NCBI GenBank assembly: GCA_030429545.1
Contig: JAUIFF010000014.1
Span: 124,001 to 188,000, forward strand
Source: Polyangia bacterium
Lineage (GTDB): Bacteria; Myxococcota_A; Polyangia; Nannocystales; Nannocystaceae
Direction of reading: 5' to 3'
Length of the DNA: 64,000 bases
In this document: one piece after another, positions 42,132 to 49,298 of the stretch
Layout: each line of letters starts with the position of its first letter
Position numbering within the stretch: position 1 is the stretch's first letter
Notes under the pieces: model-generated
Database searches by the model: none
Told to the model about the DNA's origin: nothing
Seen by the model: only the letters and a program-made list of their open reading frames with translations
Translations under genes and position numbers: made by a program

Positions 42132-42782
42132 CTAGCGGATTTCGATGAACTTGGTCATTGGGGCACCCTGGCGGATCAACGACACCCGTACCAGCTTTGG
42201 CCCCGACTTTGCCAACTCGCCGTACGTCTCCATCGCCCCGGCAGACGTCCCGAGCTTGCGATCGTTGACCGCAGTCATGATATCGCCGTTGCGAAAACCC
42301 AATGTCTGGAGCAGCGACCCCCGGCGGATCGCCAACAACTTAAACCCGTTGGGCTTACCCTCTTCAAAACTCGGAACGACGCGGCCATGACGGAATGGGG
42401 CTTCACGATCTTGCATGAGTGATTCGAGGGTACCCCGCTGAATCGTTGTATACTCAACATGCCCAAGCAGTTGCTCCGACTCAGCAGGTTGACGTTCGCT
42501 CCTAGGTGTCCACGTGGCCGCCAAACGGGGCCCACGGGTGCGCTCTAGTTGGCTACGAATCGCCCGTAGCTCGGCCCGCATCGCCCGTCGTTCGGCACGA
42601 ACATCACCCGAGAGGGCAGCCGGAGTCGACGACTCGACACGAATGATGGGGGTGATGGCAGGTGAGCTGACATGTCCACTTGGACACATCTGTGATGCAT
42701 GGTGCAGCATCAGGGACGCAGTCGCACCTGCAGTGACAGTGACACAGAGGGCTACTTCGATACAGCGGCTCGTCTTCGGCAT
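42132..42782 (-). CDS. GspC-like PDZ membrane protein
   Basis: This 216-residue protein has an N-terminal membrane helix (~8-27) and an Arg/Glu-rich helix (~60-85). A C-terminal PDZ-like domain (~130-216) follows, with GFKLLAIRRGSLLQTLGFRN and GDIMTAVNDRKLGTSAGAMETY. That pattern (G-x-S-L-x-x-x-L-G-x-x-N-G-D) is that of the type II secretion protein GspC, which links inner-membrane and outer-membrane parts. No other secretion genes are here, so this is an orphan GspC-like protein or a PDZ adaptor. ATG 42782 has GGTGG upstream. Confidence 0.7.
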   Translation of the reverse strand: MPKTSRCIEVALCVTVTAGATASLMLHHASQMCPSGHVSSPAITPIIRVESSTPAALSGDVRAERRAMRAELRAIRSQLERTRGPRLAATWTPRSERQPAESEQLLGHVEYTTIQRGTLESLMQDREAPFRHGRVVPSFEEGKPNGFKLLAIRRGSLLQTLGFRNGDIMTAVNDRKLGTSAGAMETYGELAKSGPKLVRVSLIRQGAPMTKFIEIR

Positions 42783-43450
42783 ACCACCGTCGACTGCAAT
42801 CGATATGCCAGTAAAATCTCAAGGGAAATGCCGGTACGGGTGCCAACCCCTGCCAAATTGTCAAATCGCTCGTGGACCGAGTTGCCGTCGTGTCAAGCAT
42901 GACGCCCCTGGAAAAACTTGCGGGGCACGAGCCTCAGCTCGAGTGTGTATTCCGGCTGAACTTGGGCAGAGAATCCGGATTCATCTGGGCAACCAATCCG
43001 AAAATACTTGGGCAGCGATTCCGCTCACTTGGGCAACCAATAATCGGTTAACACTTGGGCAGCGATTCCGCTCACTTGGGCAACCAATCCGGAAATACCT
43101 GGGCAGGCAGATCCACATAGGCCGCGCCCACAAGGGTAGACAAAGCGTGGCGTCAAGACAGGTGGCGGGGTCTCGGGCACCGTCGCCGGATGAGGCGTCA
43201 TGGAATGCGCAAATACGTGAAGTACTACGACTCAGACACGAATGTAAGCAGACACATCGGGCGATCGCGGTGGCCTGTGGCCTGGCGAAAGGATCGGAGA
43301 GTGAATGCAGCGGACGAGTTTGCGCATGTCGACGCGAGGGCTCGCCTCATTGTCGCTGTCGCTGCATTGGCAACCGCTCGCATACACCACGGCCTCAACG
43401 CGCAACTTCGTTGATTTGTGTTCATCCGTGGTTGTCGGGTACTCTTGGCC
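42783..43450. other. Intergenic region containing a phased repeat array
   Basis: These 668 bases lie between divergent genes (GspC-like and PAS-STAS). A long plus-strand frame crosses them but reads as Arg/Ser/Gln-rich non-protein sequence. The notable content is the TGGGCA repeat array at 42963-43105; the rest shows nothing recognisable. Confidence 0.45.
42963..43105 (+). repeat. Seven-copy TGGGCA array with ~2-helical-turn spacing
   Basis: TGGGCA occurs at 42963, 42986, 43009, 43030, 43056, 43077 and 43100 on one strand (steps 23, 23, 21, 26, 21 and 23). Units alternate between the forms CTTGGGCAGCGATTCCG and CTTGGGCAACCAATCCG. All copies would lie on roughly one face of the helix, as in iteron or cooperative binding-site arrays. 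Confidence 0.7.
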
Positions 43451-44290
43451 ATGGCAGACGAGAGGCAGATTCTCGAGCGGGTAATCGACTCTCTAGACGT
43501 GGGTATTTGCGTCTGGGAACTGACGAGGCCAGGCGAGCCGAGCTCCTTGGTGCTACGTATTTGCACCCCTGCTGCGGCTCGTTTTCTCAGCGTTAAGCAA
43601 GAAGATGTTGTGGGTAAGGCCATCGGGGAAGGATTCCCCGGTTCGCTGAACACTCCTCTCCCGGGAGTCTTCACCCGCGTGATTGAGAGTGGCGAGGGCA
43701 TGGCACTCGGTGATGTCCCCTACCAGGACGAGGTTGTGCCCAACGGGATGTTCTCCGTCGTGGTCCACCCCCTCGGGAATCGCACAGCGGCGGTCGAGTT
43801 TACGAACGTCACCGATGCTCGAAAGGCGCAGGCCGAAGCCCAAACCCAACTCGCGGCTGCCGAGGCCGCGCGCCAAGAACGGGAAGTTTTGAACCAGCGG
43901 ATGCTCGCACGCGAGGCCGAAGCCCGGGAGATCATGATCTTGACCTCCCCGATCATCGAAGTTTGGAACGGGGTGCTCGTGCTACCACTCGCAGGCAAAT
44001 TTGATCGTCGGCGGAATCAAGTCGTACGCGAAAAGCTACTTATTGCAGTGAGTACCCGACACGCCCACGCGGTCATCATCGATCTGACGGGAATCGGGAC
44101 AGTCGATGCCCTCATGGCAAATGAGTTACTCCGCCTAGCGAGTGCCCTCGGACTTTTGGGCGCCAAAACCTATCTCACAGGCATTTCCCCGGAGAGCGCT
44201 CAAACGATGTCGCTGCTCGATCGGCCAATTCCGGCTGAGATGTGTATGCGAACCCTAAAGGATGCCCTCCGGTATATTACTGGTAGTTAG
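43451..44290 (+). CDS. PAS-STAS (RsbR-like) stressosome-type protein
   Basis: This 279-residue protein has an N-terminal PAS-like domain (~5-125: ILERVIDSLDVGICVWEL to AAVEFTNVTDARKAQ) and a coiled linker (~125-160). A STAS domain (~165-279) follows, with SPIIEVWNGVLVLPLAGKFD and VIIDLTGIGTVDALMANELL. This is the RsbR layout of stressosome sensors. The first phosphorylatable Thr (in DLTG) is present, while the second site, usually VDT, is VDA here. No RsbS/RsbT partner is near. ATG 43451 is chosen; the upstream frame adds 11 residues. Confidence 0.8.
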   Translation: MADERQILERVIDSLDVGICVWELTRPGEPSSLVLRICTPAAARFLSVKQEDVVGKAIGEGFPGSLNTPLPGVFTRVIESGEGMALGDVPYQDEVVPNGMFSVVVHPLGNRTAAVEFTNVTDARKAQAEAQTQLAAAEAARQEREVLNQRMLAREAEAREIMILTSPIIEVWNGVLVLPLAGKFDRRRNQVVREKLLIAVSTRHAHAVIIDLTGIGTVDALMANELLRLASALGLLGAKTYLTGISPESAQTMSLLDRPIPAEMCMRTLKDALRYITGS

Positions 44291-44811
44291 CAGCCTTCGG
44301 GTCTTGGCGGTTTTAGAGCCCAACATCCTCGCTCAATCGTCGTCGCGTCCGAGGCGATTTGGTAACTCACCGCTCCCCTGCGCGCAGGTAAGAGCATTGG
44401 CAGCTCCCCGTCCATGCAACCACAACCGTTTGCGCGCTTGTCAAAACGTTTGGAAGCTCCCCGCAACCAGTTTACAAGCACCTATGGCAACACAACGCAG
44501 TCGAATCAGTCGATTGTCCTTGGTCCTGTCTCCGACCAACATTAAGGAGTCATCGATCGCACGCTACGAGTGTCAGGCCGAGAACGCAAAAGTGACGCGG
44601 GTTCACGCCGGCCGACATAGAGTCTATTCCCGCTCATTCCAAGTGTACCGGTCACAAATCGGTACAGGCTTCCAGCTCTCAAAGACACCCGCTCGGTCAG
44701 GGCGATCCGAGCCGGAACGACTGCTGGCTAACCGGTCACGGCTCGGCTCGGCCGCTTCACGAACCTACGACGACTACGCAGGGCGTCGCCGATGGGGAGC
44801 TCTAGGGTTGC
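44291..44811. other. Intergenic region, no recognisable feature
   Basis: These 521 bases lie between two convergent genes. An open plus-strand frame (44262-44948) is Arg/Ser-rich, lacks a ribosome site and overlaps the next gene antisense, so I do not call it. No repeats or strong hairpins were seen. Confidence 0.4.
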
Positions 44812-45237
44812 TCAGTCCAGTCCGTCTTCACTTTCACCATCGCTGCACGCAGCCGCACAGCAGACGTGGGTTCCTGGATAGCCTGCGCAGTTGGTCTCAA
44901 CATAGATCGGACCTCCAGGACCGTAGCCGCAGTAGCACGTTGTGTTGATTTCCTTTCGCGTCCCACCGCTGCAGCCTTCACTTGCGGAATACCCCGGGTC
45001 ACAGAGGCCTAGGGCCTCTGCTTCGACTGGACTGCCGACCTCGAGTTCGAGGGCGAGCTCCTCACCCACCTCTGCATCGACCTCGAGAATCTCAACATCC
45101 GCTACAAATGTGCGAACGTCTACCTCGCTGCCTGTGTCGCAAGCAGCCACGGCAAAGATACCGATGGTGAGTGCTAGGAGACCCGCGCAACGGGTAGCGA
45201 ATGAGGAGAAGAATTGTTTGGGGTCATTTGTGTTCAT
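44812..45237 (-). CDS. Small Cys-rich lipoprotein
   Basis: This 141-residue protein has a signal with lipobox VAAC followed by DTGSEV, a start shared with many lipoproteins of this group (compare CDTGSEE at 30063). The acidic middle (~40-80) leads to a C-terminal Cys-rich segment with nine Cys residues (LCDPGYSASEGC, TTCYCGYGPGG, NCAGYPGTHVCCAAACSDG), probably a disulfide-knotted surface domain. ATG 45237 gives the proper signal; the function is unknown. Confidence 0.65.
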   Translation of the reverse strand: MNTNDPKQFFSSFATRCAGLLALTIGIFAVAACDTGSEVDVRTFVADVEILEVDAEVGEELALELEVGSPVEAEALGLCDPGYSASEGCSGGTRKEINTTCYCGYGPGGPIYVETNCAGYPGTHVCCAAACSDGESEDGLD

Positions 45238-45300
45238 ATTCACGGGCCCTGGAAGTAGCAATCCCCGTGCAATTCGATAGGACGTTAAAAAACCGAATGA

Positions 45301-45681
45301 TTACGTAGCAACCCACGGCTTCTCGCCTCCCTGGGGCAGCGAGCTGCCTGGGACGATTGTCCCACTTTTGTCCGAGTCGGTATCGGTTTCACGCGCGGGA
45401 GGTCTCACGAATTCTCCGCGTTCCAAGGAAAGGTGGAGGTCGACCCCATGACCGGGACCACGACCCCGCAAGTTGACCTCAACTACGATTTCACCGCCGT
45501 CGGCTTCGAGCTCCATCCGCGCACAGGCCAGCTCTTCGCGTGCAGCTATCAAGTCAAAAAGCGAAGCAACACAGGGGTCAAAATCGGGCCGTCCAAAAGT
45601 CGACCCACGGATGCGACTATCAGCAACAAGTGCACAACGCCTGATAACGCCCACTATGGCGATGCTTGGACGGGCAAGCAT
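45301..45681 (-). CDS. Possible small protein (uncertain)
   Basis: The 126-residue minus-strand frame contains a believable amphipathic stretch (SLFDLIAAREELACARMELE) followed by strand-like GGEIVVEVNLRGRG and HGVDLHLSLERGEFV, then a Ser/Thr/Asp-rich end. I recognise no family. The start could be anywhere between 45783 and 45681. It may be a gene fragment: the region between 45.2 and 46.4 kb looks decayed. Confidence 0.3.
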   Translation of the reverse strand: MLARPSIAIVGVIRRCALVADSRIRGSTFGRPDFDPCVASLFDLIAAREELACARMELEADGGEIVVEVNLRGRGPGHGVDLHLSLERGEFVRPPARETDTDSDKSGTIVPGSSLPQGGEKPWVAT

Positions 45682-46321
45682 GCGCGAGCTGATGGTGAGG
45701 ACAAAGGCCTTGCAACGAAAGCTCCGCTCGCATGTCTGTCGATTGGTGCGTCTAGGGAAGCTGGTTCGCCATGGGCATGCCATGGCGCTTCATCAATGCC
45801 GACTAGCCACAACTGCCAAGCCATCGCCTACTACCATTAGGATAGCTATCATAGACAACGTCGGCGACAATGAAGGCGCACTCCGACCAGACTGTCATGC
45901 TATTAGCGAGTGGTCGAGCGTATATCGAGACTCTCCGACACACATGTGACTGCTGCGACCTTAAACCTTGGAATGTCAATATAGGTAATGCCTGGTTCAA
46001 CAAGACTTTGGCGACCAAAATAAGTAGGTCAGAGCCGCCACGCAAAGGCAGACAGCTGCAACTCGCAGCTTCTTCCCAAGCTGGGTGCCCGCTTGCAGTT
46101 TCGGGTGGGGGAATATTCACAACAGCAAAGAGGTCACTCTGGCGCTGGCGAGCGAATTAGCCATCACACTGCCTAAAGTCGCCCGGTACGGATACACATT
46201 AGCCACAAGCGCACAAACTCTAACTAGCAGAGGCATAATTTTCTCAGCGCACTTTCGTCAAAGTTATAGGGGGCGTTATTAATAGACAGTGTTCTTATTT
46301 TGTCATTGACTCGTTACTTAT

Positions 46322-46341
46322 TGGGCGCCCATGGGCGCCCA
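46322..46341. promoter_or_regulatory. Duplicated palindrome TGGGCGCCCA
   Basis: The 10-bp palindrome TGGGCGCCCA occurs twice head to tail (46322-46331, 46332-46341), making a perfect 20-bp palindrome about 30 bases upstream of a TTGACA box. It suits two adjacent dimer sites or a cruciform. Confidence 0.5.
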
Positions 46342-46372
46342 CATGACCGCAAGAATCGCCCGCAGTTTAACC

Positions 46373-46400
46373 TTGACAAGCGGTATTGAGGGCAATACAA
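46373..46400 (+). promoter_or_regulatory. Promoter with internal operator for the silk-like gene
   Basis: TTGACA (46373-46378) and ATACAA (46395-46400) are -35 and -10-like with a 16-base spacer. Within it GTATTG-AGGG-CAATAC (46383-46398) is a perfect 6-bp inverted repeat overlapping the -10, as expected for a repressor operator. The gene starts at 46474 with AGGAG 10 bases upstream. Confidence 0.45.
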
Positions 46401-46473
46401 CCGTCGCATTGGGAACGTAGTGTCACTTTGGCGCTAAGCTCAATAGATAGCAAAACCGAACAGGAGAATCGAG

Positions 46474-47415
46474 ATGTCGATAGTTGATCTCACATCGCCA
46501 GACCTCTGGGCTGACCTCGTCAAGCGTCTCAACCACGAAAATGAACACGTGTGTGTGATGCCAATGTCCACTTTTGTCAAACCTGTGCGAGTCATGACAG
46601 TCGTGCAGATGGACGCAACCGTCACTGGCGCACGGGCCAACTGCCCGCCCGGCTCAGTTGATTTGGCCCATGGTCCGGGCGACTGCGGAGCTGCCGGGAA
46701 TGAAGAATCCGTCGAGGGTGCGGGCGCTGGTGCGGGCGCTGGTGCGGGCGCTGGTGCGGGCGCTGGTGCGGGCGCTGGCGCGGGCGCTGGTGCGGGCGCT
46801 GGTGCGGGCGCTGGTGCGGGCGCTGGTGCGGGCGCTGGTGCGGGCGCTGGTGCGGGCGCTGGCGCTGGTGCGGGCGCTGGTACCGAGGAAGAAGCGGGTG
46901 CAGGGGAAGAAGGAGGAGACTCCGACTCTCCCGTCGATCCGCAGGAGCTCGTGCCTCTGTTCCGCGCGTACAATCCCGTGGGCACCAATCACTTCTACAC
47001 GACCAATCGCACGGAACACGTCAACGCATGTGCAAATCTCGGCTATAAGGATGAGGGGATTGTGGCATGGGTTTACCCCACGCACTTTGCCGGCGACCAT
47101 CCTCTGCGCGGCGAAATGCAACCACTGCTACGGAGCTTCAATGCCGTCGGAACCGATCACCTTTACACCACCGATCAAGCGGAGCACAACCGAGTCCCGG
47201 GACTTGGGTGGAACAACGAAGGAACCGAGGGACATGTCTTCAAATCCGCGAGTCAACGCGGCCTAGTACCTCTATTCCGGATGTACAAAAACGCAGGTTG
47301 CGACCACTTCTATACCACCGACGTGAACGAGCGGAACAACGCGACAGCAACGCTCGGCTACGCCGATGAAGGGAACGTTGGGTACGTTTTCCCGCCGAAC
47401 TTCCGTTCGGAGTAA
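46474..47415 (+). CDS. Silk-like (Gly-Ala)27 protein with three DUF5648 repeats
   Basis: This 313-residue protein has three parts. Residues 1-70 lack a signal peptide and contain FVKPVRVMTVVQ...NCPPGSVDL (34-64), a segment repeated in the next gene. Residues 82-136 are an unbroken (GA)27G tract. Residues ~160-313 carry three DUF5648-type repeats with VPLFRxYxxxGxxHFYTTxxxE and GYxxEGxxxxVY patterns, often found in secreted and surface proteins. GAGAGA is the beta-crystallite motif of silk fibroin, so the linker could form stiff sheets or act as a spacer. Location and secretion route are unclear. The start is firm (AGGAG). A long stable hairpin separates it from the OmpA-domain gene, which probably shares its function. 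Confidence 0.8.
   Translation: MSIVDLTSPDLWADLVKRLNHENEHVCVMPMSTFVKPVRVMTVVQMDATVTGARANCPPGSVDLAHGPGDCGAAGNEESVEGAGAGAGAGAGAGAGAGAGAGAGAGAGAGAGAGAGAGAGAGAGAGAGAGAGAGAGTEEEAGAGEEGGDSDSPVDPQELVPLFRAYNPVGTNHFYTTNRTEHVNACANLGYKDEGIVAWVYPTHFAGDHPLRGEMQPLLRSFNAVGTDHLYTTDQAEHNRVPGLGWNNEGTEGHVFKSASQRGLVPLFRMYKNAGCDHFYTTDVNERNNATATLGYADEGNVGYVFPPNFRSE
46717..46881 (+). repeat. In-gene tandem repeat encoding (Gly-Ala)27-Gly
   Basis: These 165 bases are built mainly from a 12-base unit GCGGGCGCTGGT, with few variants (GGCGCG and GGCGCTGGC units). The high identity of the units suggests recent slippage or unequal crossing-over, so the tract length is likely to vary between strains. Confidence 0.85.
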
Positions 47416-47451
47416 TCGCCAACTTGAGCTTAGTCTGAGATGTGTTTCACA

Positions 47452-47488
47452 CGAAATGCGGGGGAACCCGACATTCCCTCGCATTTCG
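47452..47488 (+). terminator. Strong hairpin between silk-like and OmpA-domain genes
   Basis: CGAAATGCGGGGGAA (47452-47466) pairs with TTCCCTCGCATTTCG (47474-47488), a 15-bp stem with one G-U pair and a 7-base loop. No T-run follows, so it may be a partial terminator or an mRNA processing/stabilising structure that sets the ratio of the two products. Confidence 0.6.
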
Positions 47489-47526
47489 CCATTATTCGAT
47501 GACCCCTCAACACCCTTGAGCCAGAC

Positions 47527-49236
47527 GTGCACTCGCAAGATATCGACTCCGAGCAGTTACTACGCGAGCTCAAAGAGATACTCGGCCCTGACGCGAGCGG
47601 AGATGTCGAGCCAATTATCACCGTCGTCAAACCCATTCGCTTTGTCACGCTCGTCAAACAGGAAACAGTTGTTGCCGGAAGCTCAACCACGTGCCCTCCG
47701 GGCGGGGTAGATTTATACAACGACTCGAAAGAGAATACCGACAACAAAGACGCGTACTCAACGAAGACCTCGAAACAGGTTTCGGAGAAGGATTTTCAAG
47801 ATCTCCTCACGCGAGTTGAAGCATCTCTCACCGAACATCAGCGCAAATCTGAGCTACAATGGGAAGCGCGAAGTCGGCAACTATTCAAGAGAATAGAGGC
47901 GCGTATTGTCGGCCATATACGGCAGACAGATGCAAATACAAACAAAAACTTGAGAACACTTCTAGCGACTGTTGAACAGCGGCTCCAATCCCACGGGCGT
48001 GAGCGTTCGGAAAAAAATGTCCATCTAGGGCCGGAAGATGCCGACTCGTCGGCAACCCACTCTGGTGCGGGGTACACCCCCTCAACGGAGAGGCTCTCAA
48101 ACACGCCTTCGCTCAATACCTCCCCCTCAACTGCCCCACCTGTCGAGTCTTCAACGGCGAAGTCTTCGACGACGGAGTCTTTGTCGACGAAGTCTTTGAC
48201 GACGTCAGCTCCCGAGTCTTCGCCAACCCTCTCCTTGAGAGAATTGTCTGAGGCAGACTCACTTGTGAACGATCGACAGTTCAAAGCGTGGGGCCCCGAT
48301 GCTCAAGCGAGCACCTTGCCGCTAGGCCAGGAAGCCTCCATCAACCCGGGGGTTGACCATAGGCAAACTAGCCAAACCACCGAGTACTGGCGAGAACAAC
48401 AGCAACCTGTTTTTACACTCTACCTCTCTCGTTTCCATCTGCTCCTCGTGCTTGTAGCAATCATATGCTTCTTAGGTGGGGGAATTATTTTCTCACAAGT
48501 CAACTGGGGGTCCAAGCGAACAAACCATGAAACACAGCCCCCTGTCGACACGAAGTCGACACAACAACCCACAGAGCCAACAAGTCCTGGTAGCGAACCA
48601 GCCCCGAAGCAAATTACGGAAACGATACCGCTCGACAGCGACGAAGACGGTCTCTATGACCCTGGCCAGTCCGGCCTGCCTGCAACTTCGATCGACCTGT
48701 GCCCGAACAGGCCCGGCTCGATTCAACTCCGAGGATGTCCAAAGGAACAGCCACTTTCGCAACCGCACCAGCTCCCCACTTCACAGGAGCCACCCCCCCC
48801 TCCACTTCACGGGCGAATTCTTGACTCGCTCGACCTCAAAACACACGATGAACTCCCGGCGAACCTAAAGGAATTCGATGGAGTAATCCGTGGTGTTCAT
48901 TTTGATGTAAACCGCGCGACACTCCGCCCAGACTCCCGTACAATCCTCGACCGCGCCGTCGCGGTGCTTTCTGAATTTCCTGCTACTCGGATTGAAATCA
49001 GCGGCCACACCGACTCGAGTGGTAGCTATCAACACAACATCGAACTCTCAAAGGCGCGTGCAGAAACGGTCCGACAATATCTTGTCGACCACGGGATTGC
49101 CGCAAGCCGCCTCGAAACCAGAGGGTTTGGTCCTGATCGCCCACTCGCTGAAAATCGAACTCGTGAAGGTCGGTTTCAAAACCGACGGATCGAATTCAAG
49201 GTTTTGATGGGAAGATCTGTTGACGCGACACACTAA
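47527..49236 (+). CDS. Membrane-anchored OmpA-domain protein sharing the silk-like gene's N-terminal module
   Basis: This 569-residue protein has no signal peptide. Residues 33-63 (VVKPIRFVTLV...TCPPGGVDL) match residues 34-64 of the preceding protein at 15 of 31 positions and the same location. A helical stretch (~85-155), a Ser/Thr-rich linker and a single membrane helix (303-323) follow. A Pro-rich region comes next, with a calcium-type DSDEDGLYDPGQ and a Cys pair, then an OmpA/Pal-like peptidoglycan-binding domain (~450-560: HFDVNRATLRPDS, ISGHTDSSG, NIELSKARAETVRQYL). Predicted topology is N-terminus inside and OmpA domain in the periplasm, similar to TssL/MotB-like anchors. The GTG start has weak ribosome-site support. 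Confidence 0.85.
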   Translation: MHSQDIDSEQLLRELKEILGPDASGDVEPIITVVKPIRFVTLVKQETVVAGSSTTCPPGGVDLYNDSKENTDNKDAYSTKTSKQVSEKDFQDLLTRVEASLTEHQRKSELQWEARSRQLFKRIEARIVGHIRQTDANTNKNLRTLLATVEQRLQSHGRERSEKNVHLGPEDADSSATHSGAGYTPSTERLSNTPSLNTSPSTAPPVESSTAKSSTTESLSTKSLTTSAPESSPTLSLRELSEADSLVNDRQFKAWGPDAQASTLPLGQEASINPGVDHRQTSQTTEYWREQQQPVFTLYLSRFHLLLVLVAIICFLGGGIIFSQVNWGSKRTNHETQPPVDTKSTQQPTEPTSPGSEPAPKQITETIPLDSDEDGLYDPGQSGLPATSIDLCPNRPGSIQLRGCPKEQPLSQPHQLPTSQEPPPPPLHGRILDSLDLKTHDELPANLKEFDGVIRGVHFDVNRATLRPDSRTILDRAVAVLSEFPATRIEISGHTDSSGSYQHNIELSKARAETVRQYLVDHGIAASRLETRGFGPDRPLAENRTREGRFQNRRIEFKVLMGRSVDATH

Positions 49237-49249
49237 ATCGATACACGTT

Positions 49250-49276
49250 GGGGAGCTCGCTCGGCCATCAGCTCCC
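49250..49276. terminator. Bidirectional hairpin between convergent genes
   Basis: GGGAGCT (49251-49257) pairs with AGCTCCC (49270-49276) around 12 bases, in the 62-base gap between the OmpA-domain gene and the convergent kinase-TPR gene. It probably terminates from one or both sides. Confidence 0.5.
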
Positions 49277-49298
49277 TCTACGCATCTACAAGGCGCTC

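Larger units (their letters stand above)
45238..46473. other. Gene-poor stretch upstream of the silk-like gene
   Basis: This 1.2-kb stretch has no confident gene. One minus-strand frame (45301-45681) is listed separately. Other frames (45803-46120 minus, 45870-46160 plus) lack ribosome sites and protein-like composition. The right third (46200-46470) is AT-rich and carries the regulatory region of the silk-like gene. Confidence 0.4.

Noticed and set aside
42963-43105. CRISPR-like array
   Set aside because: Repeat cores are only ~6-17 bases, spacers are not unique, and no cas genes are present; a binding-site array fits better.
42514-43596. Long plus-strand open frame (360 codons) across the GspC-like gene and the repeat array
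   Set aside because: It is antisense to a recognisable PDZ gene, its translation is Arg/Ser/Gln-rich without motifs, and it runs into the PAS-STAS gene in another frame.
44262-44948. Plus-strand open frame of 228 codons
   Set aside because: It overlaps the ends of two better genes, lacks a ribosome site and has low-complexity basic composition.
46440-46988. Minus-strand frame encoding a Pro-Ala repeat protein
   Set aside because: It is the antisense reading of the GCGGGCGCTGGT repeat. The plus frame has a ribosome site, a recognisable DUF5648 domain and a module shared with the next gene.
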